A stretch of 64,000 nucleotides of DNA from the NCBI GenBank assembly GCA_964411125.1, contig CAYPJU010000013.1, positions 1 to 64,000 on the forward strand. Reading direction: 5' to 3'. Positions 1 through 7,595 of the stretch are shown here, piece by piece. Each line of letters starts with the position of its first letter. Positions within the stretch are counted from its first letter, which is position 1. This DNA is from JBFIHF01 sp964411125. Lineage in GTDB: Bacteria > Myxococcota_A > Bradymonadia > Bradymonadales > Bradymonadaceae. A program made the translations under genes and the position numbers. A model generated the notes under the pieces. That model was given only the letters and a program-made list of their open reading frames with translations, was not told the DNA's origin and did not search any database.

Positions 1-137
1 AGCGGTTAGCGGGGAGCGGTTGGCGGCGGGGACGTCCGGTCGCTCGATACTCGTCCGCGTTGGGGAGTAGCCGCCCCCTCGCCGTCCATACCCGACCCTA
101 CAACCGAGAGACCGCTGACCGCTCCCCGCTAACCGCT
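1..137. repeat. Long-range inverted repeat of a GCGGTTAGCGGGGAGCGG-like element
   Basis: The first 19 bases (1-19) are the exact reverse complement of 119-137. Both arms sit in short direct reiterations of the words GCGGGGAGCGGTT and CCGCTCCCCGCTAA, the right arm continuing to about 152 at the end of the Rieske gene. The roughly 99 nt between the arms holds no gene I can support. This looks like a dispersed intergenic repeat family rather than a terminator, since no T tract follows either arm. The left arm is cut by the window edge, so the full element may be longer. Confidence 0.6.
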
Positions 138-149
138 CCCCGCTCCCCG

Positions 150-485
150 CTAAATCAGTCCCCCGTCGTCGGGGACGCCCACGAACACCCAGCCATCTTC
201 GACCTTCACCTGGTAGCGACGCACGTCGTAGCGCGGGTTCGTCACGCACTTTCCGCTGCGGATGTCGAACTTCCACGCGTGGCGCGGGCAACGAACGCAG
301 TCTCCCCTCACCTGGCCGAGGCCGAGGTATCCCCCGGCGTGCGGGCAGAAGTTCTGAATGGCGTGAAACGTCCCCTCGAGGTTGAAGAGCGCGATCTTCT
401 TGAGGCCGGCCTGGACGACCTTCCCCTCGCCGGGGGCGAGTGCTTCGACCTCGGCGACCTTGTAAAACTTGTCGGCGCTCTCCAC
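150..485 (-). CDS. Rieske-type [2Fe-2S] ferredoxin
   Basis: A 111-residue soluble Rieske protein, probably a small electron carrier or the ferredoxin part of a multicomponent oxygenase or nitrite-reductase-like system. The cluster-binding motifs are visible: C-P-H near residue 47 (CPHAGG) and C-P-R-H near residue 66 (CVRCPRHAW), giving the CxH...CxxH pattern. There is no signal peptide or membrane segment, so it is cytoplasmic, unlike the Rieske subunit of the bc1 complex. No oxygenase or reductase partner lies next to it. A divergent MazG-like gene starts 27 nt away. The family call is secure; the redox partner is unknown. Confidence 0.9.
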   Translation of the reverse strand: MESADKFYKVAEVEALAPGEGKVVQAGLKKIALFNLEGTFHAIQNFCPHAGGYLGLGQVRGDCVRCPRHAWKFDIRSGKCVTNPRYDVRRYQVKVEDGWVFVGVPDDGGLI

Positions 486-512
486 GATGTCTCCCGTTCC
501 TACGGAGGTGAG

Positions 513-842
513 ATGTCGACGAACAGTCTAGCCGAGATGCAGTCCGCGGTGCACCAGTGGATATCGCAGTGGGAGGAAGGATACTTCTCGCCGCTCTCCA
601 ACCTCGCCCGGCTCACCGAAGAGGTCGGTGAGCTTGCGCGGGTCGTGAACCATCACTTCGGAGACAAGCCACCCAAACGCGACGAGGCCCGCGGCGAGCT
701 CGCCGACGAGATGGGAGACGTCTTGTTCGTGCTGATCGCACTGGCGAACCAGACCGAGGTCGATCTCGGGGAGGCGCTGGAAGCAACACTGAAGAAGTAC
801 GGGGTGAGGGACGCGGACCGCTACGAGCGGCGCGAAGGGTAG
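513..842 (+). CDS. MazG-like nucleotide pyrophosphohydrolase
   Basis: A 109-residue all-alpha NTP pyrophosphohydrolase of the MazG/YpjD type, which hydrolyses (d)NTPs to the monophosphate and pyrophosphate as a house-cleaning activity. The metal-binding acidic pairs of the family are present: EEVGE at residues 36-40 and ELADEMGD at 62-69 (ExxE...ExxD type). The size fits the single-domain short form, not two-domain MazG. The start was set at 513 because GGAGGTG lies immediately upstream at 504-510. The open frame extends upstream to 60, but that part is antisense to the Rieske gene. The exact substrate cannot be read from the sequence. Confidence 0.88.
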   Translation: MSTNSLAEMQSAVHQWISQWEEGYFSPLSNLARLTEEVGELARVVNHHFGDKPPKRDEARGELADEMGDVLFVLIALANQTEVDLGEALEATLKKYGVRDADRYERREG

Positions 843-843
843 A

Positions 844-1629
844 TTAGAGCGGCGTGACGAAACCGGCGACTCCGCGCTTCTCCTTGAGCGATGCCTGGAA
901 GTGTCGGGCTTCGTCCATCGAGTGGAATTTTCCCACCCGCACGCGGAAGAGGGTCCCTTTTCCGGGGACGTTCACGCTGAGAACATTCGGCTCGACGCCG
1001 ACACGACGGAGGCGGTCGATTTCTTGTTCGGCCGACTCCCGCGAGGGATGCGAGCTCACCTGCAACGTGTAGCGCGCGGGGAGGGCTTCGTCGTCGCTCG
1101 AAGGCGATTTGATGACTTCGACCGCTTCTTGAAGGGTGGCGGCCGCGTCGGCGACCGTCTGCCCTACCCCTCCCGTCGGCTCTGCTTCAGGCTCTGCCTT
1201 CGGCTCTGCTTTCGGCGCGGGCTTCGGCGGCTCGACCTTCTCAGCCTTCTCGGTGGGGACCGGCGTCTCTTCGGCCTTCGCAGGCTCGGTCTTGGCCGGA
1301 TCGGCCTTCGGGGCTTCGGTCGCCTTCTTCTGACCTTCCGTCTTCTGTTCGGCGGCGGGAACTTCGGCCGCGTCGGCTCTGGCGGTCAGGTGCTCGTAGA
1401 ACGAAAAGGAGGTGGCCAGAGGCTCCTCGGCCTTCGCAGCCGTTGGACTAGCCGTCGCGGTCGCAGCCCCCGTGGCCGACAGGGAGACCATCGGGGGGAG
1501 CGCCTTGCGGTGCAAGATTCGCTGTCCCGTGATGAGCCCGGCGCTGAAGACCACCGAGGCCGCCACGATCGTCACGAACATCTTCCCGAACCCGCCCTGC
1601 TCTTTCGATTCCGACTTCTTGCGTGACAT
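844..1629 (-). CDS. SPOR-domain membrane protein
   Basis: A 261-residue single-pass inner-membrane protein with a periplasmic SPOR domain. A basic N-terminus is followed by a membrane segment at about residues 16-35, then a long low-complexity Ala/Lys/Pro/Glu linker (residues 60-165), and a C-terminal SPOR domain from about residue 185 (YTLQVSSHPSRESAEQEIDRL to the end). SPOR domains bind denuded septal peptidoglycan, so a role in division or cell-wall remodelling (FtsN/DedD-like) is likely. It lies downstream of the alkyltransferase-like gene with an 81-nt gap. The linker has the biased composition typical of such periplasmic spacers. Confidence 0.85.
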   Translation of the reverse strand: MSRKKSESKEQGGFGKMFVTIVAASVVFSAGLITGQRILHRKALPPMVSLSATGAATATASPTAAKAEEPLATSFSFYEHLTARADAAEVPAAEQKTEGQKKATEAPKADPAKTEPAKAEETPVPTEKAEKVEPPKPAPKAEPKAEPEAEPTGGVGQTVADAAATLQEAVEVIKSPSSDDEALPARYTLQVSSHPSRESAEQEIDRLRRVGVEPNVLSVNVPGKGTLFRVRVGKFHSMDEARHFQASLKEKRGVAGFVTPL

Positions 1630-1710
1630 CCTTCTTCCACCGTCTCTGTCCTACATCGACGGTAACATGGGTACCCCGTTCCACAACAAAATTGCCAGAG
1701 TCGGTGACGT

Positions 1711-2079
1711 TCAGACGGCCTCGTTCCAGAAGGTCGTCTCGGGCGTCCAGCGAAACGCTTCGAGCGCACATTTTCCGCGGTGGTCGAAGGAGACCCCTTC
1801 GGCGACGAGGAGGCTCTGCTGGAGCTGGGCTCGATGGACGTCCCCTTTGTAGGAGACGCCACCCGATGCATTGATGACGCGCTGCCAGGGACACTCGACG
1901 CGGTTCGCCGCGGATTGTCGCATCAGGTTTCCAACCGCGCGCGCCGCCCCGGGACTGCCCGCGTACGTGGCGATCTGACCGTACGTTGCGACGCGGCCAC
2001 GAGGGATCTGCTGGACCAGCCAGTAGACCCGGTCCCCGAATGCTTCCAGTTCTTCGAGTATCTCTTTTAGTTCACTCAT
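1711..2079 (-). CDS. Alkyltransferase-like (ATL) DNA-lesion-binding protein
   Basis: A 122-residue protein homologous to the C-terminal DNA-binding domain of O6-alkylguanine-DNA alkyltransferase. The motif that normally reads P-C-H-R-V reads P-W-Q-R-V here (ECPWQRVINASGG), so the alkyl-accepting cysteine is replaced by tryptophan. That is the hallmark of ATL proteins, which bind O6-alkylguanine without repairing it and recruit nucleotide excision repair. The winged-helix part (PRGRVATYGQIA...AARAVGNLM) is intact. Its ATG overlaps the stop of the upstream outer-membrane gene by 4 nt (ATGA at 2076-2079), so the two are translationally coupled. Confidence 0.92.
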   Translation of the reverse strand: MSELKEILEELEAFGDRVYWLVQQIPRGRVATYGQIATYAGSPGAARAVGNLMRQSAANRVECPWQRVINASGGVSYKGDVHRAQLQQSLLVAEGVSFDHRGKCALEAFRWTPETTFWNEAV

Positions 2080-2828
2080 CGCACGCGGAACTCGATCCCG
2101 AGCATGACCGACCCGAAAGCGGTCGCGCCGAGCACCGCCTCCAGCGTCGACTCCCCGGCGGTATAGGAAGTCCGCGCGGTGTCTGCCGCGGTGCGATACG
2201 CGGGGGTGACCATTCCGTGGACCTGCGCGCTCAGGAACACGCCGAACGGCGGCGCGACCGAGTAGGAGGCGGCGGTCCCGACCGCGGCGAGCAGTCCGAG
2301 AATCGTCGGCTGATTCACCTCGAGCACTTTCACACCGACGACGCCGAGCGAGAAGGGAAAGTAGAGCGTGAACGGACCGTCGATGGCGTAGAGCCGGTAG
2401 CCGGTGCCGAGGTCGACGGCCAGCAGATCGCCCGGTCGCGCCATGGGCGATGCGCTGCGCACGCGTTCGACCGGCTCGTACTCTACGCCGGTGTCGTCGA
2501 TGCTTCCGTCGGGGCGCACGCGGTTCGGCGGGAGGTCTTCGGTGCCGCGGTGATGAATCACGATGGTGTCGCGGTCGAAGAGGCGCACGTTCCCGCCGAC
2601 GACCCAGTTAGAAAAGACGAAGCGGAGGTCGAACGTCGCACCGTTCCCCGGGAGCTCGTCCACCAGCACCGGTCGCCCCCCTTGGAGTACGACGACGTTG
2701 TCGACATACGGCACGAACCCGACGTTCTGACCGGCGGCGAGCTCGACGGCGAAACGCGGTTGCGCTGTCGCCGAGGTCGCGAACGCGAACCCGAGAACGA
2801 AAGTGAAGATGGTGAGGAGTCGCCGCAT
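2076..2828 (-). CDS. Secreted, probably outer-membrane protein of unknown function
   Basis: A 250-residue exported protein. Residues 1-22 form a signal peptide (MRRLLTIFTFVLGFAFA..., cleavage probable before QPRFAVELAAG). The mature part alternates hydrophobic and polar residues, is rich in Gly and aromatics, and ends in an aromatic/Arg pattern (VMLGIEFRVR), which fits a small outer-membrane beta-barrel. No specific family was recognised. The start at 2828 was chosen because it gives the signal peptide; the open frame runs further upstream but is antisense to the NAD kinase gene. The stop overlaps the start of the ATL gene. Confidence 0.65.
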   Translation of the reverse strand: MRRLLTIFTFVLGFAFATSATAQPRFAVELAAGQNVGFVPYVDNVVVLQGGRPVLVDELPGNGATFDLRFVFSNWVVGGNVRLFDRDTIVIHHRGTEDLPPNRVRPDGSIDDTGVEYEPVERVRSASPMARPGDLLAVDLGTGYRLYAIDGPFTLYFPFSLGVVGVKVLEVNQPTILGLLAAVGTAASYSVAPPFGVFLSAQVHGMVTPAYRTAADTARTSYTAGESTLEAVLGATAFGSVMLGIEFRVR

Positions 2829-2906
2829 CGCCGGATGGTGCCACGCGCCTCGGGGTCTTGCCAAATGGGCTTGCCCGGCGAGGGGTGCCGCGCATATGAA
2901 CAGTGC

Positions 2907-3803
2907 ATGTCCGCCGAGCTTCGACGAATCCTGGTCGCGTACAAACACTCGACCTACGAGCGCTACCAGGCGCGCACCGACGTATCGCTCCAGGCCCTGG
3001 TCGACGGGGGCCACGTCAGTGTCGATCGCCTGGTGCACGCGCACGAGGTCCATTACCGCAGCCTCGACGCTGTGAAGGACCACCTCGAAGGGCGCGACGA
3101 CGTCGACTTCGAGGCCGTCCACCGTGCAGACGCGAGCGGCGCCTCCTCTTACGATCTGGTCGTGTCGGTCGGGGGCGACGGGACCGTTCTCGACCTCTCT
3201 CACAAAGTCGACGATACCCCCATCCTCGCCGTGAACTCCGATCCCGGCCGTTCCATCGGCTACTTCTGCGCTGGGACGGCGGACGAATTCCCCGATCTGC
3301 TGACGCGAACCCTCGCCCGACAGTGGGAGCCCAAGTGCCTGCGTCGGTTCGGGGTCTGTCTCAACGGCGAGCGCGTCGGCGTGCGGGTGCTCAACGACAT
3401 CCTCGTCTGCCACGGCAATCCCGCTGCTGTCTCGTCGTACGTGCTCACCGTCGGTGAATCGGAGCCCGAACCGCAGAAATCGTCGGGCGTCTGGATCTCG
3501 ACCGCGGCCGGCTCGACCGCCGCGATTCGTTCGGCGGGAGGATACGTTCTGCCGCTCGAGAGCAGCAAAATCCAGTATCTGGTGCGCGAGCCCTGCCCTC
3601 CCACCGTCGGCGTCTACCGACATTTGAAGGGGATTCGGGACCCTAACGATCCGCTGACGATCGTGTCTCGGATGCCCGAAGGTCGCATCTATCTGGACGG
3701 GCCGCACGAAGGGTACGACTTCTCGGTCGGGGACGTTCTCACGCTCGATCCCGATGTGGAACCGCTGCGAATCTACGGGCTCGACGACAAATATCGCGAT
3801 TGA
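2907..3803 (+). CDS. nadK: NAD kinase
   Basis: A 298-residue ATP-NAD kinase that phosphorylates NAD to NADP in the cytosol. The diagnostic GGDGT motif is at residues 89-93 (VVSVGGDGTVLDLS), followed by the N-D motif (LNDILVCHGNP) that contacts NAD and the TAAGSTAA loop. The frame is open upstream for another 307 codons, but that part overlaps the antisense outer-membrane gene. The ATG at 2907 gives a normal family length. No strong ribosome-binding site precedes it, so the exact start is less sure than the function. It is transcribed divergently from the outer-membrane/ATL pair. Confidence 0.88.
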   Translation: MSAELRRILVAYKHSTYERYQARTDVSLQALVDGGHVSVDRLVHAHEVHYRSLDAVKDHLEGRDDVDFEAVHRADASGASSYDLVVSVGGDGTVLDLSHKVDDTPILAVNSDPGRSIGYFCAGTADEFPDLLTRTLARQWEPKCLRRFGVCLNGERVGVRVLNDILVCHGNPAAVSSYVLTVGESEPEPQKSSGVWISTAAGSTAAIRSAGGYVLPLESSKIQYLVREPCPPTVGVYRHLKGIRDPNDPLTIVSRMPEGRIYLDGPHEGYDFSVGDVLTLDPDVEPLRIYGLDDKYRD

Positions 3804-3806
3804 CGG

Positions 3807-4934
3807 TCAGGTCCAGCGAGCGATCTCGTCCTCGTCGAACCCCGCCTCGGCAAGGATCTCGGCCGTGTGCTCACCGTACCCCGGCGCGGGCCGGTGCTCC
3901 CGGCTGCTGGGGGTGACCGGCGTCCGAACGTGGGTCAGACCCGACAACTGAAAAAACATCTCCCGCGCCCGGTGCTGCTGGTCCTCGAGGGCTTCGGCGA
4001 GCGTGAGCACCGGTTCGCAGCACGCGTCGACGCCCTCGAAGATGGAGGTCCATTCGGCGAGCGTCTTCTCAGCGAGGACTTCGGCGATGACACGCTTCGT
4101 CTCTCCGCTCGTGTCGAGGAGGTCAGTCGCGAGCTCGGGCTTCCCGATCGTCTGAGTGAACGCCGTCCAGAACTTCGGCTCGAGCGGTGCAACCGCGAGG
4201 TGACGACCGTCTCGCGTCTCGTAGACGTCGTAACAGGGGAGCCCGCCTGTCAGCATCTCGTCGCCCCTGGCCGGGGGCTCGCCGGCGGCGAGCGCTGCGA
4301 CCGACGGGATCGCGAACGGCATCACGCCTTCGGTCATGCTGATGTCGACGAAGGCGCCCTCCCCCGTGCGCTCGCGTCCGAACAACGCCGCGAGAACGCC
4401 GACCGCCGCCCAGAGCGAACCGCCGGCGATGTCGGCGACCTGAAGCGGCGGGACGATCAGGCGTCCGTCCTTTCGCCCCATGAGGTCGAGAAGTCCGGTA
4501 CGCGCCATGTACCCGAGATCGTGCCCGGCGGTGTCGCGCATCGGCCCGGTCTGCCCGTATCCCGATATCGCGCAGTAGACCAGGCGCGGGTTCACCTCGC
4601 GCAGGACGTCCCACCCGACACCGAGGCGATCCATGACTCCGGGACGAAACGACTCGATCAAGACGTCGGCATCCGCGACGAGCCGCTTCAAGACCTCGGG
4701 GCCCCCCTCAGCCTTCAAGTTCAGCTTCAAGGAACGCTTGTTCCGATTGAGCGACGCGAAGAAGGCGGAGTGCTCGCCCGCCATCGGAGGGTAGTAGCGA
4801 GCGTAATCACCGCCGTTCGTGTCCTCGATCTTGACGACGTCCGCTCCCATGTCGGCAAAGAACATGGTGCACATCGGGCCGGGGAGGAGCCGGGTGAGAT
4901 CGAGAACGCGGAGTCCGTCGAGGTATTGAGCCAT
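3807..4934 (-). CDS. CaiB/BaiF family III CoA-transferase, alpha-methylacyl-CoA racemase-like
   Basis: A 375-residue family III CoA-transferase-fold protein. The N-terminal segment (LDGLRVLDLTRLLPGPMCTMFFADMGADVVKIE) is diagnostic. AGHDLGYMA and VADIAGGSLWA carry the His/Asp and Asp positions used by alpha-methylacyl-CoA racemase for alpha-proton exchange. This favours a racemase acting on 2-methyl-branched acyl-CoAs over a formyl- or succinyl-CoA transferase. Two ATGs lie in tandem (4937 and 4934); the second has the better spacing to GAGGTG. The SCP2 gene lies upstream on the same strand with a terminator-like hairpin between them, suggesting a shared role in acyl-CoA or lipid metabolism. 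Confidence 0.85.
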   Translation of the reverse strand: MAQYLDGLRVLDLTRLLPGPMCTMFFADMGADVVKIEDTNGGDYARYYPPMAGEHSAFFASLNRNKRSLKLNLKAEGGPEVLKRLVADADVLIESFRPGVMDRLGVGWDVLREVNPRLVYCAISGYGQTGPMRDTAGHDLGYMARTGLLDLMGRKDGRLIVPPLQVADIAGGSLWAAVGVLAALFGRERTGEGAFVDISMTEGVMPFAIPSVAALAAGEPPARGDEMLTGGLPCYDVYETRDGRHLAVAPLEPKFWTAFTQTIGKPELATDLLDTSGETKRVIAEVLAEKTLAEWTSIFEGVDACCEPVLTLAEALEDQQHRAREMFFQLSGLTHVRTPVTPSSREHRPAPGYGEHTAEILAEAGFDEDEIARWT

Positions 4935-4945
4935 CATCGCACCTC

Positions 4946-4975
4946 AAAAAAAAGGAGCGCACGTGCGTGCGCTCC
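4946..4975 (-). terminator. Intrinsic terminator between the SCP2 and CoA-transferase genes
   Basis: A 10-bp perfect stem (GGAGCGCACG at 4954-4963 with CGTGCGCTCC at 4966-4975) is followed on the reverse strand by eight T residues (A run 4946-4953). The T run ends only a few bases before the GAGGTG ribosome-binding site of the CoA-transferase gene. The hairpin should end or attenuate transcripts from the upstream SCP2 gene, leaving the downstream gene with reduced read-through expression. Confidence 0.8.
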
Positions 4976-4995
4976 GATTCGACGCTTCGTCGGGA

Positions 4996-5328
4996 TCAGC
5001 CGAGGAAGTTCTGGAGCTTCATCGCCAGGCCCATGTCGCCCTGGATCTTGAGCTTGCCCATCATGAACGCCTGAGCCCCCGGGAGTTTGCCTTCCCAGAG
5101 CTTCACGAAGTCCGCCTCTTTCATGTTGACGGTGCACTGCACGTCGTCGGAGGCGCCTTCGGAGACGATGTCGTCGCCGTCGGATTTCAGGTCGACGGTC
5201 CACGTTCCGCCGGTCGGCCCGTCGATGTTGAAGACGTAGACGGCGTTGACGGACTTCGCCTTTTCGTTGCCTTCCAGCTTGGCCGGGAGGATTTCGCCGA
5301 AGATTTCTTGAGCGGTGAGTTCGGACAT
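4996..5328 (-). CDS. SCP2 sterol-carrier-type lipid-binding protein
   Basis: A 110-residue stand-alone SCP2 domain, a small cytosolic fold with a hydrophobic tunnel for fatty acyl-CoAs or sterol-like lipids. Family features include the central WTVDLK strand region, DVQCTVNMKEADFVKLWEGKL, and the C-terminal MGKLKIQGDMGLAMKLQNFL, where the GxLKIxGDxxLAxKL pattern is diagnostic. A good ribosome-binding site (GGAGAA) lies 8 nt upstream of the ATG. The CoA-transferase/racemase gene lies 61 nt downstream beyond a terminator hairpin. A lipid or acyl-CoA carrier role is inferred from the family and this neighbour. Confidence 0.9.
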   Translation of the reverse strand: MSELTAQEIFGEILPAKLEGNEKAKSVNAVYVFNIDGPTGGTWTVDLKSDGDDIVSEGASDDVQCTVNMKEADFVKLWEGKLPGAQAFMMGKLKIQGDMGLAMKLQNFLG

Positions 5329-5412
5329 TCGTATTTCTCCTTTTTTGCTTTCTGACCCGGTCCTACTAGCACGCCGGCCGCCCGTCGCGCAATCGATCCT
5401 GACGGCGGGTGC

Positions 5413-7017
5413 TCAGCCAGCGTCGACCTGCTCGGGCTGCGACGCGAAGACGAACTCACGGACTCGTTCGTCCTCCGAGTAGAGAATGTCGTGCGGGGAG
5501 CCCTCGGCGATGATCTCGCCCTTGTGGAGCATCGCGACGCGGTCGGCGATTCGGAACGTCGACGCCATGTCGTGGCTGATGATGATGCTGGTGAAGCCGA
5601 AGGACTCGTGGGCCTCGACGATCATGTTCTCCACGTAGTCGGACATGATGGGGTCCTGGCCGGTGGTCGGCTCGTCGTACACCATGAGCTTCGGCTCGGA
5701 GATGATGGCGCGCGCGAGCGAGACGCGCTTCTGCTGGCCGTTGGAGATATCGGAGGGGAGCCGGTCGGCGATGTCGGCGATCTTGAGGTCCTCCAACACC
5801 TTCTCCATGCGCGCCCGGGCGTCTTTGCGCGACGCTTCGCGGCGCTCGACGAGAGGGAACATCACGTTCTCGGCAACGTTCATCGAGTCGAAGAGCGCCG
5901 AGTGTTGAAACAGCATGCCGATCTGCGAACGGACGGCTGCGAGCTCGCGCTCGCTGAGGTCTTTGACGCTCTTTCCGAAGAGGTGAACCGTCCCGCCGTC
6001 CGGGACCATGAGGCCGAGAATGTGCTTGAGCATCACCGATTTGCCGGCGCCGGACCCGCCGATGAGGACGGTGATTTCCTGGCGCGGGACGGTGAGGTTC
6101 GCTCCGCGCAGGATGTGTCGCTCGCCGAACGATTTGTGCAGGCCGCGAATCTTGACGACGGCGTCGATCGCCTCGTCGTCGTGGTCGGGGTCGACCTCGA
6201 GAGCGGCGATCTCCTGCCTCTCGACCCGGCTGGTGAATCGCGTGACGCGAGGGTCTTCGACGGCGCGGATCTCGTCGGGGGTTCCGACGGCGACGATCTT
6301 TCCTTCGTGGAGAAACGCGATGCGGTCGGCGACGCGGAAAATGGACGCCATGTTGTGGCTCACGACGACCGACGTGAGCTCGAAGTCGCGAGAGATGTCG
6401 AGCACCATGTTGTCGACGAACTCGGTCATGATCGGATCGAGGCCGGTCGTGGGGTCGTCGAAGAGGACGACCTCGGGGTTCGTCACGATGGTCCTGGCGA
6501 GCGCGACACGCTTCTTCATCCCCCCCGACAGTGCCGAGGGATACTCGTCGAGCACGTCTCCGAGCCCGAGGTCGTCGAGCAGCTTCGCGGCGAGCATTCT
6601 GGACTTCGTCACCCCGGCGGCGTTGTTCTGGACGAGCGGGAAAGAGACGTTCTCGGCGACGGTCATCGAGTCGAAGAGCGCGTAGTTCTGAAACATCGTC
6701 GCGACCCGCTTTCGCACGTTGTCGTCGAGCTCGCGGTCCGACATCCGGGTGACGTCCTGTCCGAAGACCCAGATCTTGCCTTCGTCGGGCCGAAGTAACC
6801 CGTTGACGAGCTTCATGAGGACAGTCTTGCCCGACCCCGATGCGCCGACGATGACCGTGATCTCGCCGGGCCAGATCTCGAGGTCCACACCGTCGAGCAC
6901 CACGTCGTCTCCGAACGACTTCTTCAACCCCTCGATTCGGATCACGGGCCCGTCCTCGCGGGTCCAGCGCTCGGCATCGCTGAGGAGGTTTCGGTGCTGG
7001 GGGGCGGTTTCTTTCAT
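5413..7017 (-). CDS. Tandem double ABC ATPase of the MlaF type (lipid transport)
   Basis: A 534-residue cytoplasmic protein made of two MlaF/Ttg2A-like ATPase domains in one chain. Domain 1 has Walker A GASGSGKT (58-65), signature LSGGM (163-167) and Walker B LFDDP (185-189), with Asp in place of the catalytic Glu. Domain 2 has Walker A GGSGAGKS (320-327), a degenerate signature ISNGQQ (424-429) and an intact Walker B YDEP (447-450). MlaF is normally a homodimer energising the MlaE permease and an MCE protein in phospholipid or lipid trafficking. No MlaE permease lies nearby; an MCE protein is encoded at 23288. The ATG at 7017 was chosen because upstream sequence is antisense to the thioredoxin-like gene. 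Confidence 0.85.
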   Translation of the reverse strand: MKETAPQHRNLLSDAERWTREDGPVIRIEGLKKSFGDDVVLDGVDLEIWPGEITVIVGASGSGKTVLMKLVNGLLRPDEGKIWVFGQDVTRMSDRELDDNVRKRVATMFQNYALFDSMTVAENVSFPLVQNNAAGVTKSRMLAAKLLDDLGLGDVLDEYPSALSGGMKKRVALARTIVTNPEVVLFDDPTTGLDPIMTEFVDNMVLDISRDFELTSVVVSHNMASIFRVADRIAFLHEGKIVAVGTPDEIRAVEDPRVTRFTSRVERQEIAALEVDPDHDDEAIDAVVKIRGLHKSFGERHILRGANLTVPRQEITVLIGGSGAGKSVMLKHILGLMVPDGGTVHLFGKSVKDLSERELAAVRSQIGMLFQHSALFDSMNVAENVMFPLVERREASRKDARARMEKVLEDLKIADIADRLPSDISNGQQKRVSLARAIISEPKLMVYDEPTTGQDPIMSDYVENMIVEAHESFGFTSIIISHDMASTFRIADRVAMLHKGEIIAEGSPHDILYSEDERVREFVFASQPEQVDAG

Positions 7018-7077
7018 GGCGCGAAGAGTACAGGCCGCGATATGCTGCGTCCAAGCCGAAGCAGGGACCACGCAGCC
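7018..7077. promoter_or_regulatory. 60-bp divergent intergenic region
   Basis: This short spacer separates the divergently transcribed double ATPase and thioredoxin-like genes and must hold both promoters unless these lie inside the coding regions. I see no hexamer pair close enough to a sigma70 or sigma54 consensus to name. Confidence 0.3.
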
Positions 7078-7404
7078 ATGAGCCTGAATCAGGTCAGCGA
7101 CGCCAATTTCGAGACCGAAGTCCTCCGTTCGGGACGACCGACCATCGTCGGATTCTGGGCTCCGTGGAGCGGCACGGCGCAGTTGATCTCGTCGACGATG
7201 CGCGAGCTCGCCGACCGCTTCGCGGCCGACGTCCAGTGCGTCTACGTCAACGTCGACGACGACCCCAAGACTCCCGGTACCTACGACGTGAAGACGCTGC
7301 CGACGTTGCTCTTGTTTCGTCAGGGTGAGGTGGTGCGGCGCATCAGCGGGGTGGTTCCGCGCCAGGAGATCGAGAACCTCTTCGAAGACGCCGCCGGCTC
7401 GTAG
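7078..7404 (+). CDS. Thioredoxin-fold protein lacking the CxxC active site
   Basis: A 108-residue cytosolic protein with the full thioredoxin fold. It shows FWAPW before the active-site loop, and the cis-proline segment VKTLPTLLLF (Pro75) followed by G and the terminal helix. The active site that should read W-C-G-P-C reads W-S-G-T-A (residues 30-34), so both redox cysteines are gone. It cannot act as a disulfide reductase and more likely serves as a binding or scaffold protein. The start at 7078 gives the standard thioredoxin N-terminus; in-frame ATGs upstream would add an unstructured Arg-rich stretch. It is divergent from the double ATPase. Confidence 0.85.
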   Translation: MSLNQVSDANFETEVLRSGRPTIVGFWAPWSGTAQLISSTMRELADRFAADVQCVYVNVDDDPKTPGTYDVKTLPTLLLFRQGEVVRRISGVVPRQEIENLFEDAAGS

Positions 7405-7595
7405 CTGCATCCCCGCGGGCCAGCGGCGAGCAGCGCACCCTCACACCCAAGCACGACGCTGGTTTCACGGCCGTTTGGTGGCTTGATGTTTCCCATTCTA
7501 GCCGTTACATTCCCTCCCTTTGCGCGTCCGAAGAAATTCCGACGGACCCGCATGCCATATGCTCGCATTGGCCACATTCTCGCTTGGGTAGCCTG

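Noticed and set aside
60..512. Upstream extension of the MazG-like frame, and the 605-codon frame from 1986 that contains NAD kinase.
   Set aside because: In both cases the upstream part is antisense to a real gene, and an internal ATG gives the normal family length (with a good ribosome-binding site for the MazG-like gene).
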